Assembly (NCBI RefSeq): GCF_003130795.1 | Contig: NZ_CP029353.1 | Coordinates: 1,875,501-1,939,500 of the forward strand | DNA: 64,000 nucleotides | Direction: 5' to 3' | DNA from: Azospirillum thermophilum | GTDB lineage: Bacteria > Pseudomonadota > Alphaproteobacteria > Azospirillales > Azospirillaceae | Shown: positions 8,798-18,398 of the stretch, piece by piece | How the letters are laid out: each line of letters opens with the position of its first letter | Numbering within the stretch: position 1 is the stretch's first letter | Made by a program: the position numbers and the translations under genes | The notes under the pieces: model-generated | Databases searched by the model: none | Told to the model about the DNA's origin: nothing | Seen by the model: the letters and a program-made list of their open reading frames with translations, nothing else

Positions 8798-10471
8798 CTA
8801 TTCGGTGGGCGGATCGGCGGAGGGCCGGCGGCGGTCCTTCACCACCGTCAGCGGCACGTCGTCGGCGGCGATCTCGAAGATCGGATGGCCGTCCAGCAGC
8901 GAGGGGCAGCGCTTCACCTGGGTGAAGGCCAGGAAGAAGTCGGCCTTGCGCCAGTCCGGCTCGATCCCGTTGACCAGCCGCAGCCAGGGCGGCAGCTCGA
9001 ACCGCACCGCCAGCGTGTTGCCGCAGACGGTCAGCGTGTACTGGCGCGGCGGCGGGTTGCCGTCATTCTCGCGCTCCACGAACTCGATCAGTTCCTGGAT
9101 CGCCTCGTGCATCGAGTTGCCCCAGTAGTCCAGCTCATACTTGCCGTCGGCCCCCTTCACCCCGCCGACGAGCTGGTTGTAGTAGACATACTGGTTGGGA
9201 TGCATGGTGCCGAGCTGCCAGGCATAGACCACGGCGATCACCGTCAGCGCCGCGGCGAAGGCCTGGCCGAAGGCGCGCCCCGCCCGCTCGGAAATGCTCC
9301 ACAGCCGGTCGGCGGCGATGCCCGCCAGCACCACCATCGGCGGCACCAGGAACAGGAAATGGCGGATGCCGTTGTAGACCGACGGCCGCATCAGCAGGAA
9401 CAGCAGGATCGGCAGGAAGGCCGACAGCGCCAGCGGGACATAGCGCACCGCCATGAAGGCGCCGGTGTGGCGCCAGCCGCCGCGCAGCAGCCAGACCGCC
9501 GCCATCACCACCGACACCGCCACCCCCAGCAGCACCGCCTCCGGCAGCTTGATCGCCAGATAGACCGGCAGATAGAGGGCCGGCGGGTCGTTGGAATGGA
9601 CCATCTGGCCCATGAACAGCGTCTGGATGTCGATCGGGAAGCGCGAGACGACGCGCAGCGCCTCCAGCGGGTTCAGCGGCTTCTGCACCGCCCAGGGCCA
9701 GAACAGCGCCATCAGCCCATAGGCCACGGGCACCGCCGGCAGCATCGCCACCACCGTGTGCCGCAGGTCCTGCAGCGCCCAGCGCCCCCCCTCCTGCCGC
9801 GCGATCAGCGCGTAATAGAGCAGCGTCGCCACCAACAGGTAGAAGATGCTGAGCACCGCCCCCACGCGGATCGCCAGCGTCAGGCCCAGCACCAGCCCGA
9901 ACTTCAGCACGGCGCTGCGGCCCGGCTTGGGAAGCTGCTTCAGGATGCGGGTGCCGAAATAGAGCGTCCACACCATGCCGGCGGCGAAGGGCACGTCCTT
10001 GGTGTTGTTGAACATCGCCCCGTAATAGACGCCGGTCAGCGCCAGCAGCGCCGCCGCGACGAAGCCGGCGCGCGGCCCCGCCAGCAGACGGGCATAGCGC
10101 CAGGTCCCGGCGATGCCCAGCACGCCGACCAGCGCGCAGAGCAGGTGCCGCGTCTCGTACTCCTCGAAGGGCGAGACGTGGACCAGCACGGCGACGACCA
10201 GGTCGAACAGCCCGCCATACAGGTACAGGTCCTTGAAATGGAAGGCCGACCGGTCCTGGAAGCCGCTGAGGTAATAGGACAGCAGCTTCTTGCCGTAGAT
10301 GTGCTGCACCTCCTCGTCGGTGCTGACGCCGTAGCTGAGGAAGGTCAGCGAGGCGAGGATCAGCAGGCCGAGCAGGAGCGCGCGGGCAAGGTCGTCCCAC
10401 AGCGCGCTGCTGCGCTGCAGGGTCAGCCCGCCGGCGGTGCCGGCGGTCCGGCCGGGCGAGACGTAGTTCAT
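8798..10471 (-). CDS. polytopic membrane protein, glycosyltransferase family 39-like
   Basis: A 557-residue inner-membrane protein with about ten to twelve hydrophobic helices (for example LLLGLLILASLTFLSYGV near residue 35). A short N-terminal helix is followed by a periplasmic loop with acidic residues (VSTDEEVQHIYG), as in GT-C/PMT-like enzymes, where such Asp/Glu residues bind the sugar donor. It shares a 4-base ATGA overlap with the upstream GT2 gene, so the pair is translationally coupled. The pair probably loads a sugar on polyprenyl phosphate (GT2) and transfers it outside the membrane (this protein). The acceptor is unknown. Confidence 0.75.
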   Translation of the reverse strand: MNYVSPGRTAGTAGGLTLQRSSALWDDLARALLLGLLILASLTFLSYGVSTDEEVQHIYGKKLLSYYLSGFQDRSAFHFKDLYLYGGLFDLVVAVLVHVSPFEEYETRHLLCALVGVLGIAGTWRYARLLAGPRAGFVAAALLALTGVYYGAMFNNTKDVPFAAGMVWTLYFGTRILKQLPKPGRSAVLKFGLVLGLTLAIRVGAVLSIFYLLVATLLYYALIARQEGGRWALQDLRHTVVAMLPAVPVAYGLMALFWPWAVQKPLNPLEALRVVSRFPIDIQTLFMGQMVHSNDPPALYLPVYLAIKLPEAVLLGVAVSVVMAAVWLLRGGWRHTGAFMAVRYVPLALSAFLPILLFLLMRPSVYNGIRHFLFLVPPMVVLAGIAADRLWSISERAGRAFGQAFAAALTVIAVVYAWQLGTMHPNQYVYYNQLVGGVKGADGKYELDYWGNSMHEAIQELIEFVERENDGNPPPRQYTLTVCGNTLAVRFELPPWLRLVNGIEPDWRKADFFLAFTQVKRCPSLLDGHPIFEIAADDVPLTVVKDRRRPSADPPTE

Positions 10472-11583
10472 CGGCGGCCGTCCTCGCCCCGGGCATCCTG
10501 CCGGCAGGGCACCGCAGGCTCCTCCTCGAACCCGTGCGCCGGGCGCCCGTCGTCAAACCCGTGCGCGGAGCGCACGATGAACAGCGGGCGGCCCTTCACC
10601 TCGTTGAACACGCGGCCGAGATAGTCGCCGATGATGCCCAGCGTGATCAGCTGGACGCCGCCCAGGAACAGCACCGCCGCCAGCAGCGATTCATAGCCGG
10701 GCACGTCGATGCCGAAGAGCAGCGTGCGGAGCAGGCGGATGACGATGTAGACGAAGGCGAAGCCCGACACCGCCATGCCGACCAGGCTCCACACCCGCAG
10801 CGGGAAGGTGGAGAAGGCGGTCAGCCCGTCGAAGGACAGGCGAAGCAGCTTGACGAAGCCCCATTTGGTGTCGCCGCCGGCCCGCTCGCCCTGTTCATAG
10901 GGGATGCCGGTCTGGCGGAAGCCGACCCAGGCGAAGATCCCCTTCATGAACCGCGTGCGCTCCGGCATGCGGTTGATGATCTCCACCACCTTGCGGTCCA
11001 TCAGGCGGAAGTCGCCGACCTCGCGGGGCAGCTTCACCTCCGACAGATGGTCGAAGACCCAGTAGAACATGCGGGCGAACAGGCGGTGCTTCAGGCTCTG
11101 CCCCACCCGCGCGTGGCGCACGGCCACCACCACGTCGTAGCCCTCGCGCCACTTGGCGATGAACTGCGGCAGCAGCTCCGGCGGGTGCTGCAGGTCGGCG
11201 TCCATCGGCACCACGGCGTCGCCGGTGGCGTGGGTCAGGCCGGCGGACAGCGCCAGCTCCTTGCCGAAGTTGCGCGACAGGTCCACCACCTTGATCCGCG
11301 GGTCGCGGGCGTGCAGCTCCAGCAGCCGCTCCAGCGTGTCGTCGCGGCTGCCGTCATTGACGCAGACCACCTCCCACTCCATCCCGCACTCGCTCTCCAC
11401 CCGGCCGAGCACGGCGGTCAGGCGCTGGTGGAGCGTCGGGATGTTGGGCCCCTCGTTGTAACAGGGGATCACCACGGACAGGCGCCGGCGGCGGCCGCGC
11501 GGGCGGGCGGGAACCGGCCCGTCGGCCGCTGGCCCGTCGTCAGGGGACGGGGCAACCCGGAAGGGCGCGTCGGAGAGGGACAT
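10468..11583 (-). CDS. GT2 polyprenyl-phosphate glycosyltransferase (DPM1/GtrB-like)
   Basis: A 371-residue protein. The GT-A domain starts near residue 35 (LSVVIPCYNEG), with the DxD-like region MDADLQHPPELLPQF and VVCVNDGSRDDT. Two C-terminal transmembrane helices follow (about residues 260-285 and 300-325) and then DYLGRVFNEVKGRPLFIV, the hallmark end of GtrB/ArnC/DPM1-type enzymes that transfer a sugar from a nucleotide donor to polyprenyl phosphate on the cytoplasmic face. The first 33 residues are a disordered Pro/Arg stretch. It is the first gene of a two-gene operon with the overlapping membrane protein. Confidence 0.88.
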   Translation of the reverse strand: MSLSDAPFRVAPSPDDGPAADGPVPARPRGRRRRLSVVIPCYNEGPNIPTLHQRLTAVLGRVESECGMEWEVVCVNDGSRDDTLERLLELHARDPRIKVVDLSRNFGKELALSAGLTHATGDAVVPMDADLQHPPELLPQFIAKWREGYDVVVAVRHARVGQSLKHRLFARMFYWVFDHLSEVKLPREVGDFRLMDRKVVEIINRMPERTRFMKGIFAWVGFRQTGIPYEQGERAGGDTKWGFVKLLRLSFDGLTAFSTFPLRVWSLVGMAVSGFAFVYIVIRLLRTLLFGIDVPGYESLLAAVLFLGGVQLITLGIIGDYLGRVFNEVKGRPLFIVRSAHGFDDGRPAHGFEEEPAVPCRQDARGEDGRR

Positions 11584-11889
11584 GGCCAGCCGTCGGATCA
11601 GATCATCGGGTGCCGGAGCGGAACGGGCAAGGCGGCGCCCCCGGCTGGCCGCATCGCCTCGCGGCGTATATCACGATCCATAGTGATGAGCAAAACGCCT
11701 CTCTTGTGGACAATGCGGGGCGAAAAGATGGGCACCGCCCGCTCCGGTCCATCCGCACGCCGCGGGTGGTCAAGGCGGGAAAACACACCATTGCGCTTTT
11801 TATTCCGTTAAGACGGCGGGGCCTGCCTGGGGCGGGACGCCGCACCGATGCCCCTTGCGCCGGCGGGCGGGGTTGGGCAAATAGGCGCC
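11584..11889. other. divergent intergenic region with a small inverted repeat
   Basis: About 300 bases between the minus-strand glycosyltransferase and the plus-strand EpmC-like gene. The middle is AT-richer than its surroundings and holds ATCAC at 11670 and GTGAT at 11683, an inverted pair that could be an operator. No convincing gene was found. Confidence 0.3.
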
Positions 11890-12525
11890 ATGATCCTGAC
11901 CCCGATTCCCGCCGAGCAGATTCCGCAGGCGCTCGCCGCCTTCGCGGCGAACCTCGCCGGCGAGCCGGTGGCGCTGGCGGCCTTCCGCCGCATCGCCGCC
12001 ACCTGGGACCCCGCCGCGCCGGCCGACACGCCGGCGCACCGCGCGGACGCCGTCCGCCTCGCCCATGCCCACGGCATCGATACGCTGGACGAGCCGCCCA
12101 GCCGCTCCTTCATGTGGGACGGGCGGGTGATCCGCACCGACGTCGAGGCGACGGTGATCGTGCACGAGGTGGCGCACTGGCTCTGCGCCGCGCCCGAGCG
12201 CCGGCCGCTGATCGACTTCGGCCTCGGCCCGGGGCCGGAGACGACCCTGCGCAGGGAGGCCCGCGCCGACAAGCGCCTGACCTTCGAGGAGTGCATGCAC
12301 GAGGAGCAGCAGACCTCGCTGCTCGGCGTGCTGTGGGAGGCGGAGCTGGGCCAGCCGGCCATCCTCGCCTTCCTGGAGCAGAACTGGATGGAGCATTGGG
12401 AGCGGCCGAGCACCGCCGCCTTCTTCCTCCGCCACGTCACCGAGCTGTTCGGGCGCGGCCTGATCGACGCCGACGGCCGTCCGGCCACCGCCCGCCCCTG
12501 GGCCGACGCCCGCCGCGCGGCCTGA
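11890..12525 (+). CDS. EpmC/YfcM-like metal-binding protein (distant)
   Basis: A 211-residue protein. Residues about 85-120 read VIVHEVAHWLCAAPERRPLI then DFG, which matches the HExxHW...RR...DFG pattern of E. coli EpmC (YfcM), the enzyme that hydroxylates the modified lysine of EF-P. A later EECMHEEQQTS segment could add further metal ligands. EpmC itself is about 180 residues and the rest aligns poorly by eye, so this may be a separate metalloprotein family. No epmA, epmB or efp is in the window. ATG 11890 is preferred over ATG 11848, which would add 14 atypical residues. Confidence 0.5.
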   Translation: MILTPIPAEQIPQALAAFAANLAGEPVALAAFRRIAATWDPAAPADTPAHRADAVRLAHAHGIDTLDEPPSRSFMWDGRVIRTDVEATVIVHEVAHWLCAAPERRPLIDFGLGPGPETTLRREARADKRLTFEECMHEEQQTSLLGVLWEAELGQPAILAFLEQNWMEHWERPSTAAFFLRHVTELFGRGLIDADGRPATARPWADARRAA

Positions 12526-12616
12526 GCCGGGACCGGCGCCGCGCCCGGTCGCCGCGAACATCCCCCTGTCCCATCCCGCGCCGCGTGTGCTAGCATGCCG
12601 CCGGCTGCCGCTGCCG

Positions 12617-12680
12617 TGCGAGCGGTCCGGTACGCGAAAAACCCCCGGACCCGCTCGCAGCGGCCGGAGCTTTGATTTTA
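12617..12680 (+). terminator. stem-loop with T-rich tail ahead of the CRISPR array
   Basis: TGCGAGCGGTCCGG at 12617-12630 pairs with CCGGACCCGCTCGCA at 12645-12659 (one bulged C), with further partial pairing outside. GGAGCTTTGATTTTA follows. The shape is that of a rho-independent terminator for the EpmC-like gene. The tail is short of a perfect T-run, so a role in the CRISPR leader cannot be excluded. Confidence 0.5.
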
Positions 12681-12804
12681 CGGGGTTCTTGGACATCGTT
12701 GAGAACGAAAGGGAACCGGATTTCCTGACCATCCGGTCAAGATCCCGGACCGCTCGAATCCGCCGCCGATTCGCGCGTCTTTTCAGCATGGTACAGGGTA
12801 CCCT

Positions 12805-13511
12805 CTCTTCCTGGGCAGTAATGCCCAGGCCTCATTGAAGCATGCGCACGCGCATGTATATGCATGTCCCTGGAAACTCTTCCTGGGCAGTAATGCCCAG
12901 GCCTCATTGAAGCAGGCGAGACAGAACCTCTATCGCGGTGGGCTGCGCGGCCTCTTCCTGGGCAGTAATGCCCAGGCCTCATTGAAGCATCCAGGCCTGC
13001 GACATACCCGTCTTGCGGGCCACCTCTTCCTGGGCAGTAATGCCCAGGCCTCATTGAAGCGCCGTTGATGTCCTCCTCGTAGGCAGTGCGCCCCTCATCT
13101 CTTCCTGGGCAGTAATGCCCAGGCCTCATTGAAGCAACGTGCCCTCCCCGACATTCACGTCGAGGTCGCCGACCTCTCTTCCTGGGCAGTAATGCCCAGG
13201 CCTCATTGAAGCGACAGGTTTACCATTGTGCTCCTCCTGCCGCCCCTCTCTTCCTGGGCAGTAATGCCCAGGCCTCATTGAAGCCTCCCATACGGCGCGT
13301 GAGCTATCGGAGAAGATGACGACGCTCTTCCTGGGCAGTAATGCCCAGGCCTCATTGAAGCTGGGTGATGTCGGATAGTTCTGCGGCGGCTTTGATGCGC
13401 CTCTTCCTGGGCAGTAATGCCCAGGCCTCATTGAAGCTGACCGTACTCACCGTGGGACTCCAGGTACGCATTCTGTCTTCACGGGCAGTACTGACGCCGC
13501 CCCTGGAGCCC
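12805..13511 (+). CRISPR. CRISPR array, nine identical 37-base repeats plus a degenerate tenth
   Basis: Identical repeats start at 12805, 12877, 12952, 13024, 13099, 13176, 13248, 13325 and 13401; a decayed copy starts at 13475. The repeat opens CTCTTC, holds a perfect 7 bp hairpin (CTGGGCA, loop GTAA, TGCCCAG) and ends GGCCTCATTGAAGC. The ATTGAAGC end looks like the 8-nt crRNA handle of type I systems and argues for plus-strand transcription. Spacers are 35-40 bases (35, 38, 35, 38, 40, 35, 40, 39, 37) and all differ. The degenerate repeat marks the old end, so the leader should be at about 12670-12804. No cas genes are in this window, so the subtype is unassigned. Confidence 0.97.
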
Positions 13512-13708
13512 CCCTTGAAGCTCCCCTTGAAGCTCCCCCTGAAGCTTCCCGGCGGCGGCGGCGGAGCGGCCGTCCAACGTGGTTCCCCCTCTCCCTCTCC
13601 TTCGCCGGGGTTGGGCGGCCGATTGACCGTGCCGCCGCTTGGGGCCAGAAAGGAGGCCTGCCGCCGGGCGCCCCGCCCCATCCCGTCGCGCGTCAACCGA
13701 GGACTCCC

Positions 13709-14182
<474 letters not shown>

Positions 14183-14198
14183 GCGGAGGGGGGACGCC

Positions 14199-14999
14199 GT
14201 GGAACCGCGCTTCTCCTGCACGGCCTGCGGCGCCTGCTGCCATGGCTGGCTGCCGCTGACGCTGGCGGACGCCGTGGCCCATGCCGGCCGCTTCCCGCTG
14301 GCGATGGTGTGGACGCCGGTGCGGCCGAACGCCCGCTCCTACGATCTGGCGACCCGGCTCGGCGCCACGCTGCGCCTGCCCAATCGCAAGACGGTGGCGG
14401 TGCTGATCGTGCCGACCGCCTATCTGCCGCCCTCCCATCCCTGTCCGGAGCTGCGCGACGACGGCCGGTGCGCCATCCACGGGACCAAGCCGTCGCGCTG
14501 CCGCACCATGCCCTTCTATCCCTACCGCGAGGAGCGGGATCAGGCCGACCTTCTGATCCCCCGCAAGGGCTGGGCCTGCGACGTCTCCGCGGCGGCCCCG
14601 GCCGTCTACCGCAACCACACGATCCTCGACCGCACGGATTTCGACCGCGAGCGGGCGGAGCTGCTCGACCAGGCGCCGGTGATCCGGCGCTATGCCGACT
14701 ACATGGTGAAGTACATGCCGTGGATCCTCGGCGAGCTGGCGAAGTTGCCCCCCGGACCTGCCGGCGGCTCCCTCGTCACCAGCCTGTCCTCCTTCCTCAC
14801 CGCCACCCGCCGGCCGGACGCCGCGCAGATCGCCGCGGCCCAGGCGCCGCTGTTCCAGGCGATGGCCGGGCGGACCCGCGACGATCCGGCGCTGCGCGAC
14901 TATCACCGCAACTACGCCGGATGGGCCCGGGAGATGGAGGCGCTGGCGCGGCGCGCCTCGGCCCAGCCCACGCCCCCACCGGCTCAGGACGCGACGTAG
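14199..14999 (+). CDS. YkgJ-type cysteine-cluster protein
   Basis: A 266-residue cytoplasmic protein. The N-terminal [11 protein letters not shown] and the later [20 protein letters not shown] plus GWACDV provide the conserved cysteines of the YkgJ/Fe-S or zinc-chelating family. Function is unknown beyond metal binding. It starts at GTG 14199, seven bases after a strong GGAGGGGGG ribosome site. Its last 16 bases overlap the convergent 3' end of queC. Confidence 0.8.
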   Translation: MEPRFSCTACGACCHGWLPLTLADAVAHAGRFPLAMVWTPVRPNARSYDLATRLGATLRLPNRKTVAVLIVPTAYLPPSHPCPELRDDGRCAIHGTKPSRCRTMPFYPYREERDQADLLIPRKGWACDVSAAAPAVYRNHTILDRTDFDRERAELLDQAPVIRRYADYMVKYMPWILGELAKLPPGPAGGSLVTSLSSFLTATRRPDAAQIAAAQAPLFQAMAGRTRDDPALRDYHRNYAGWAREMEALARRASAQPTPPPAQDAT

Positions 15000-15676
15000 C
15001 GCACCGGGTCCGGCAACCCGGCCTCGGCGAAGCCCTTCAGCCGCAGCAGGCAACTGTCGCACCGGCCGCAGGCCGCCCCGTCCGGCGCCGGGTCGTAGCA
15101 GGAATGGGTCAGGCCGTAATCCACCCCCAGCTCCAGCCCGCGCCGGATGATCCCCGCCTTGTCGAGCCGCATCAGCGGCGCGTGGATCTTGAACCGGCTG
15201 GTGCCCTCGACCCCCGCCCGGGTGGCGAGGTTGGCCAGCGTCTCGAAGGCCTGGATGAACTCCGGCCGGCAGTCGGGATAGCCCGAATAGTCCAGCGCGT
15301 TGACGCCGATGAACAGGTCCTGCGCCCCCAGCACCTCGGCCCAGGCCAGCGCGAAGGACAGGAAGACGGTGTTGCGCGCCGGAACATAGGTGACGGGGAT
15401 GCCCTCCCCCGGTCCGGCGGCTCTGTCATGCTTGGGCACCGCGATGTCGTCGGTCAGGGCCGAGCCGCCGAAGGCCCGCAGGTCGATGTCGGCGACGACG
15501 TGGCGCTCCACCGCCATGGCGGCGGCCACCCGCCGGGCGGCCTCCAGCTCCACCGCATGGCGCTGGCCGTAGCGGAAGCTCAGCGCGTTGACGCGATAGC
15601 CCTCCGCCCGGGCGATGGCGATCACCGTCGTCGAATCGAGCCCGCCGCTGACCAGCACCACCGCGTCCCTACCCAT
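14984..15676 (-). CDS. queC: 7-cyano-7-deazaguanine synthase
   Basis: Converts 7-carboxy-7-deazaguanine to preQ0 with ATP and ammonia, a step of queuosine biosynthesis. The 230-residue protein shows the PP-loop [10 protein letters not shown] at residue 8, [11 protein letters not shown] near 110 and the zinc site C-x8-C-x2-C-x2-C ([20 protein letters not shown]) near the end, all family signatures. The start at 15676 has an excellent AAGGAGG. It ends convergent with the YkgJ-type gene. No other queuosine genes are visible. Confidence 0.96.
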   Translation of the reverse strand: MGRDAVVLVSGGLDSTTVIAIARAEGYRVNALSFRYGQRHAVELEAARRVAAAMAVERHVVADIDLRAFGGSALTDDIAVPKHDRAAGPGEGIPVTYVPARNTVFLSFALAWAEVLGAQDLFIGVNALDYSGYPDCRPEFIQAFETLANLATRAGVEGTSRFKIHAPLMRLDKAGIIRRGLELGVDYGLTHSCYDPAPDGAACGRCDSCLLRLKGFAEAGLPDPVRYVAS

Positions 15677-15763
15677 TTCCGCCTCCTTATTCCCCTGGCT
15701 CTTTTCCCCTGGCCCCGGACGGCGCCATACTGGCCGGCAGAACCGCTGCAAGGGAAGAGACCG

Positions 15764-16617
15764 TTGACCGTTCCCCCGACCGACCGCGGCATCTATCGTG
15801 GAATGGACGCCGCCGAGATCGACCGCCAATACAATTTCCGCAGGATGGTGCCCGACCATCCCGCCGCCTTCGCCCGCTGGACGGAGGCGAGCGCCGCGAC
15901 CCGCGCCGCCCGCCGCGCCCTGCTCGATATCCCGACCGGGCCGCACCCGCGCCAGCGGCTCGACCTCTTCCCGGCCGGCGAGGGGGCGCCACTGCTCGCC
16001 TTCATCCACGGCGGCTACTGGCGCGCCCTGTCGAAGGAGTATTTCTCTTTCCTGGCCGACCCCTGGCTCGACCGCGGCGTGGCGGTGGCGCTGATCGGCT
16101 ATGGCCTCTGCCCCGACGTGACGTTCGGGACGCTGATCGACCATGTGCGGGGCGGCGTCGCCTGGCTGGCCGGCCATGGCGCGGCGCATGGGGTGGACCC
16201 GGCGCGGATCGTGCTCTCCGGCCATTCGGCGGGCGGCCACCTGACCGCCCTGCTCGCCTCCACCCCCGGCGCGCCGCTGGCCGGCGGCGTCTGCCTCAGC
16301 GGCATCTACGACCTGGAGGCGATGCTGTCCTTCGAGGCGAACGAGGCGCTGCGTCTCGACCTGCCGGCCGCCCGCCGGCTGAGCCCGCTGACCCTGGTGC
16401 CGCAGGGCGAGGCGCCGCCGCTGGTGCTGGCCCTGGGGCGGAGGAGAGCCCGGACATGCACCGCCAGCAGGACGACTATGCCGCGGCCTGGAGCGCCGCC
16501 GGCCACCGGGTCGGCAAGTTGGACGAGCCCGGCGCCAACCACTTCACCGTGGTCGACCGCCTCGCCGATCCCGCCAGCGCCCTGTTCGCGGCGACGATGG
16601 CGCTCCTGAAGGGGTGA
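15764..16617 (+). pseudogene. alpha/beta hydrolase, KynB/arylformamidase-like (frameshifted)
   Basis: A hydrolase of about 285 residues with the oxyanion HGGYWRA near residue 75 and nucleophile GHSAGGH near 150, as in arylformamidase-like alpha/beta hydrolases. The original frame runs to LVLALG (about 16437) and then becomes an Arg/Pro/Thr nonsense tail. After adding one G to the GGGG run at 16436-16439 the expected end appears ([17 protein letters not shown] ... [12 protein letters not shown], stop at 16617), including the catalytic His. A TTG at 15764 follows AGGGAAGAG; ATG 15803 is an alternative. It may be a sequence error or a real loss. Confidence 0.75.
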
Positions 16618-16647
16618 AAGCGCCGGCCGGACCGGGGCCGCCGTGGA

Positions 16648-16938
16648 TCACCGCGTCGGCCCGCCCTCTTCCCGATCCTGGGCGCCATGCCAGATGCGCA
16701 GGATCTCCACCGCGGCCGGCGTGATCCGGTACACGATGACATAGGGCCAGATCGTCATGATCTCGCGCGTGCCGGGCACGAGGCCGGGACGTCCGCGTTC
16801 GGGCAGATACTCCAGCCTGTCGCAGGCGGACAGGATCTGCACGGCGATCCGGGAAGCCGCTGCCGGGTTCCGTTCGCCGATATAGGCACGGATGGTGGCG
16901 AGGTCGCGCTGCGCCGCCCGCGTGACGACGATTCTCAT
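16648..16938 (-). CDS. RelE/ParE-family toxin
   Basis: A 96-residue protein. RIVVTRAAQRDLATIRAYIG at the start, the Glu-Arg-rich middle and the terminal strand VIVYRITPAAVEILRIWHG are typical of the RelE/ParE fold, toxins that cut mRNA on the ribosome or poison gyrase. The VLRIWHG-type ending leans towards ParE-like members. The start codon overlaps the antitoxin stop by four bases (ATGA). Confidence 0.88.
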   Translation of the reverse strand: MRIVVTRAAQRDLATIRAYIGERNPAAASRIAVQILSACDRLEYLPERGRPGLVPGTREIMTIWPYVIVYRITPAAVEILRIWHGAQDREEGGPTR

Positions 16939-17120
16939 GCCGGCGGCGGCAATTCCCGGTCGGTTCCCCAGGACAGCAGCCAGCGGCGCACCTTTTCATA
17001 GGGCACCACCTGCCCGGCATCCGCGTCGGCCAGCCCCTCCCGCACCGCGTCGGCGAAGGCTTCAGTCCCTGAGTCGCAAGACCGGTCGCAAGACTGGTCG
17101 GCAGGATGCGGTTTTGCCAT
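16935..17120 (-). CDS. type II antitoxin (CopG/ParD-like, short)
   Basis: A 61-residue partner of the RelE/ParE toxin. The core AVREGLADADAGQVVPYEKV and the WLLSWG ending match short antitoxins with the pattern GLADxxAGRxVPxExVxxWL. The N-terminus contains a small internal repeat (DQSCDRSCDS). The ATG at 17120 is preceded by GAGGGAGG. The pair probably autoregulates its own promoter, as usual for such modules. Confidence 0.82.
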   Translation of the reverse strand: MAKPHPADQSCDRSCDSGTEAFADAVREGLADADAGQVVPYEKVRRWLLSWGTDRELPPPA

Positions 17121-17218
17121 GGGGGCCTCCCTCTTCCCATGAAGGTAAGGGGAGACGGCGCCGCCGGCAACCGCCATGCCATGACCGCCGCCGCCAGCCG
17201 GAACAAGCCGGCCAAAAC

Positions 17219-17253
17219 AAAAAGGCGCCATCCCGAAGGACAGCGCCTTTTTT
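17219..17253 (-). terminator. rho-independent terminator of tRNA-Ser
   Basis: A perfect 10 bp stem, AAAAAGGCGC (17219-17228) against GCGCCTTTTT (17243-17252), with a 14-base loop. Read on the minus strand it is followed by a T-rich run, and it lies 30 bases past the 3' end of tRNA-Ser. The A/T symmetry would let it act in both directions. Confidence 0.85.
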
Positions 17254-17283
17254 GTGTGCGACCCCGGCTCCACAGGAACCAGA

Positions 17284-17373
17284 TGGCGGATGGGGGGAGA
17301 TTCGAACTCCCGATACCCTTGCGGGTATGCCGCATTTCGAGTGCGGTGCATTCAACCGCTCTGCCACCCATCC
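17284..17373 (-). tRNA. tRNA-Ser (anticodon CGA)
   Basis: A 90-base tRNA with encoded CCA. The acceptor stem GGATGGG pairs with CCCATCC, with discriminator G. The anticodon stem CCGCA/TGCGG holds the loop CTCGAAA, giving anticodon CGA (reads UCG). The long variable arm (CATACCCGCAAGGGTATC) and the T arm GGGAGTTCGAATCTCCC are class II features expected for tRNA-Ser. Confidence 0.97.
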
Positions 17374-17584
17374 GCGGCACCCTGGTTGCGGGGTGGCGCG
17401 GAACCTAGCGGAACGGATCGGGGTGTGCAAGCGTTTCTTTGCGGAAAAATGCACCGCTGATACACGCCAAGCCTGTTGACTCCGGGGGGCTCCTGCGTAT
17501 AAATCCCCGCTCTCACGAACGGGCTTGCACCTCAGACGGTGGGCGAGCGGCCCGCCGTTTGTTTTGAAATAGGCAGTGACGACG

Positions 17585-17902
17585 ATGTTTGCAGTGATCC
17601 GCACCGGCGGCAAGCAGTACAAGGTCGCCAATGGCGACGTGATCCGCGTTGAGAAGCTCGAGGCCGAGGCCGGCGCTTCCATCACGCTCGACGACGTGCT
17701 GATGGTGAGCGACGGCGGCAACGTTCAGGTCGGATCGCCGACCGTTGCCGGCGCGGCTGTGGTGGCCGAGGTGGTCGCCCAGGATCGCGGCCCGAAGATC
17801 ATCGTCTTCAAGAAGAAGCGCCGCCAGAACTACCGCCGCAAGAACGGCCATCGCCAGGACCTGACCGTCCTGCGCATCACCGAGATCAAGGGCGCGGCCT
17901 GA
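17585..17902 (+). CDS. rplU: 50S ribosomal protein L21
   Basis: A 105-residue large-subunit protein that binds 23S r[17 protein letters not shown] at the start and [16 protein letters not shown] near residue 80 are diagnostic. The frame opens three codons earlier at GTG 17576, but ATG 17585 gives the conserved N-terminus. It is first in the rplU-rpmA pair that usually sits upstream of obgE. Confidence 0.97.
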   Translation: MFAVIRTGGKQYKVANGDVIRVEKLEAEAGASITLDDVLMVSDGGNVQVGSPTVAGAAVVAEVVAQDRGPKIIVFKKKRRQNYRRKNGHRQDLTVLRITEIKGAA

Positions 17903-17942
17903 CCGGCCGGCGTCGCTTCCAAGAGACCAGGAGTAACACCCC

Positions 17943-18230
17943 ATGGCACACAAAAAGGCTGGCGGCTCCTCGCGCAACGGCCGCGACTCCGCCGGCAAGC
18001 GCCTCGGCGTGAAGCGCTTCGGCGGTGAGGTCGTCCTCGCCGGCAACATCCTCGTGCGTCAGCGCGGCACCCAGTTCCACCCGGGCGAGAACGTCGGCAT
18101 CGGCCGCGATCACACCCTGTTCGCCCTGGTCAACGGCCAGGTGGCGTTCAAGCGCAGCTCGGGCGGCCGCACCTACGTGCAGGTCGTCGAGGCTGCCAAC
18201 GACGCGGCTCCGGCGGTCGCGGCCGAGTAA
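17943..18230 (+). CDS. rpmA: 50S ribosomal protein L27
   Basis: A 95-residue protein at the peptidyl-transferase centre. [20 protein letters not shown] is the classic L27 start, and there is no N-terminal extension needing cleavage. The ribosome site AGGAG lies 8 bases upstream. A strong terminator follows, separating rplU-rpmA from obgE. Confidence 0.98.
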   Translation: MAHKKAGGSSRNGRDSAGKRLGVKRFGGEVVLAGNILVRQRGTQFHPGENVGIGRDHTLFALVNGQVAFKRSSGGRTYVQVVEAANDAAPAVAAE

Positions 18231-18276
18231 CTTACTCGTCCGGCCCGTACGCAAGCCCGTACGTTTTGCGATGAAG

Positions 18277-18314
18277 TCGGGGGACCGGGCGACCGGCCCC
18301 CGATTTTTGTTTTT
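18277..18314 (+). terminator. rho-independent terminator after rpmA
   Basis: The stem TCGGGGG / CCCCCGA is extended by CCGG/CCGG with one bulged A, and TTTTTGTTTTT follows. It lies about 45 bases past the rpmA stop. Confidence 0.9.
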
Positions 18315-18398
18315 GATTTGCGCGCCCGCCGCTCCGATCTATCGGGGATCGGGCCGGTGTCCGGCGCGCGGCGGTTCTCTTTGACGGGCACGGGTCCC

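Noticed and set aside
12737..13129. Minus-strand open frame with repeated [10 protein letters not shown] units
   Set aside because: It is the CRISPR repeat read in reverse; repeat unit lengths, spacers and the hairpin explain it.
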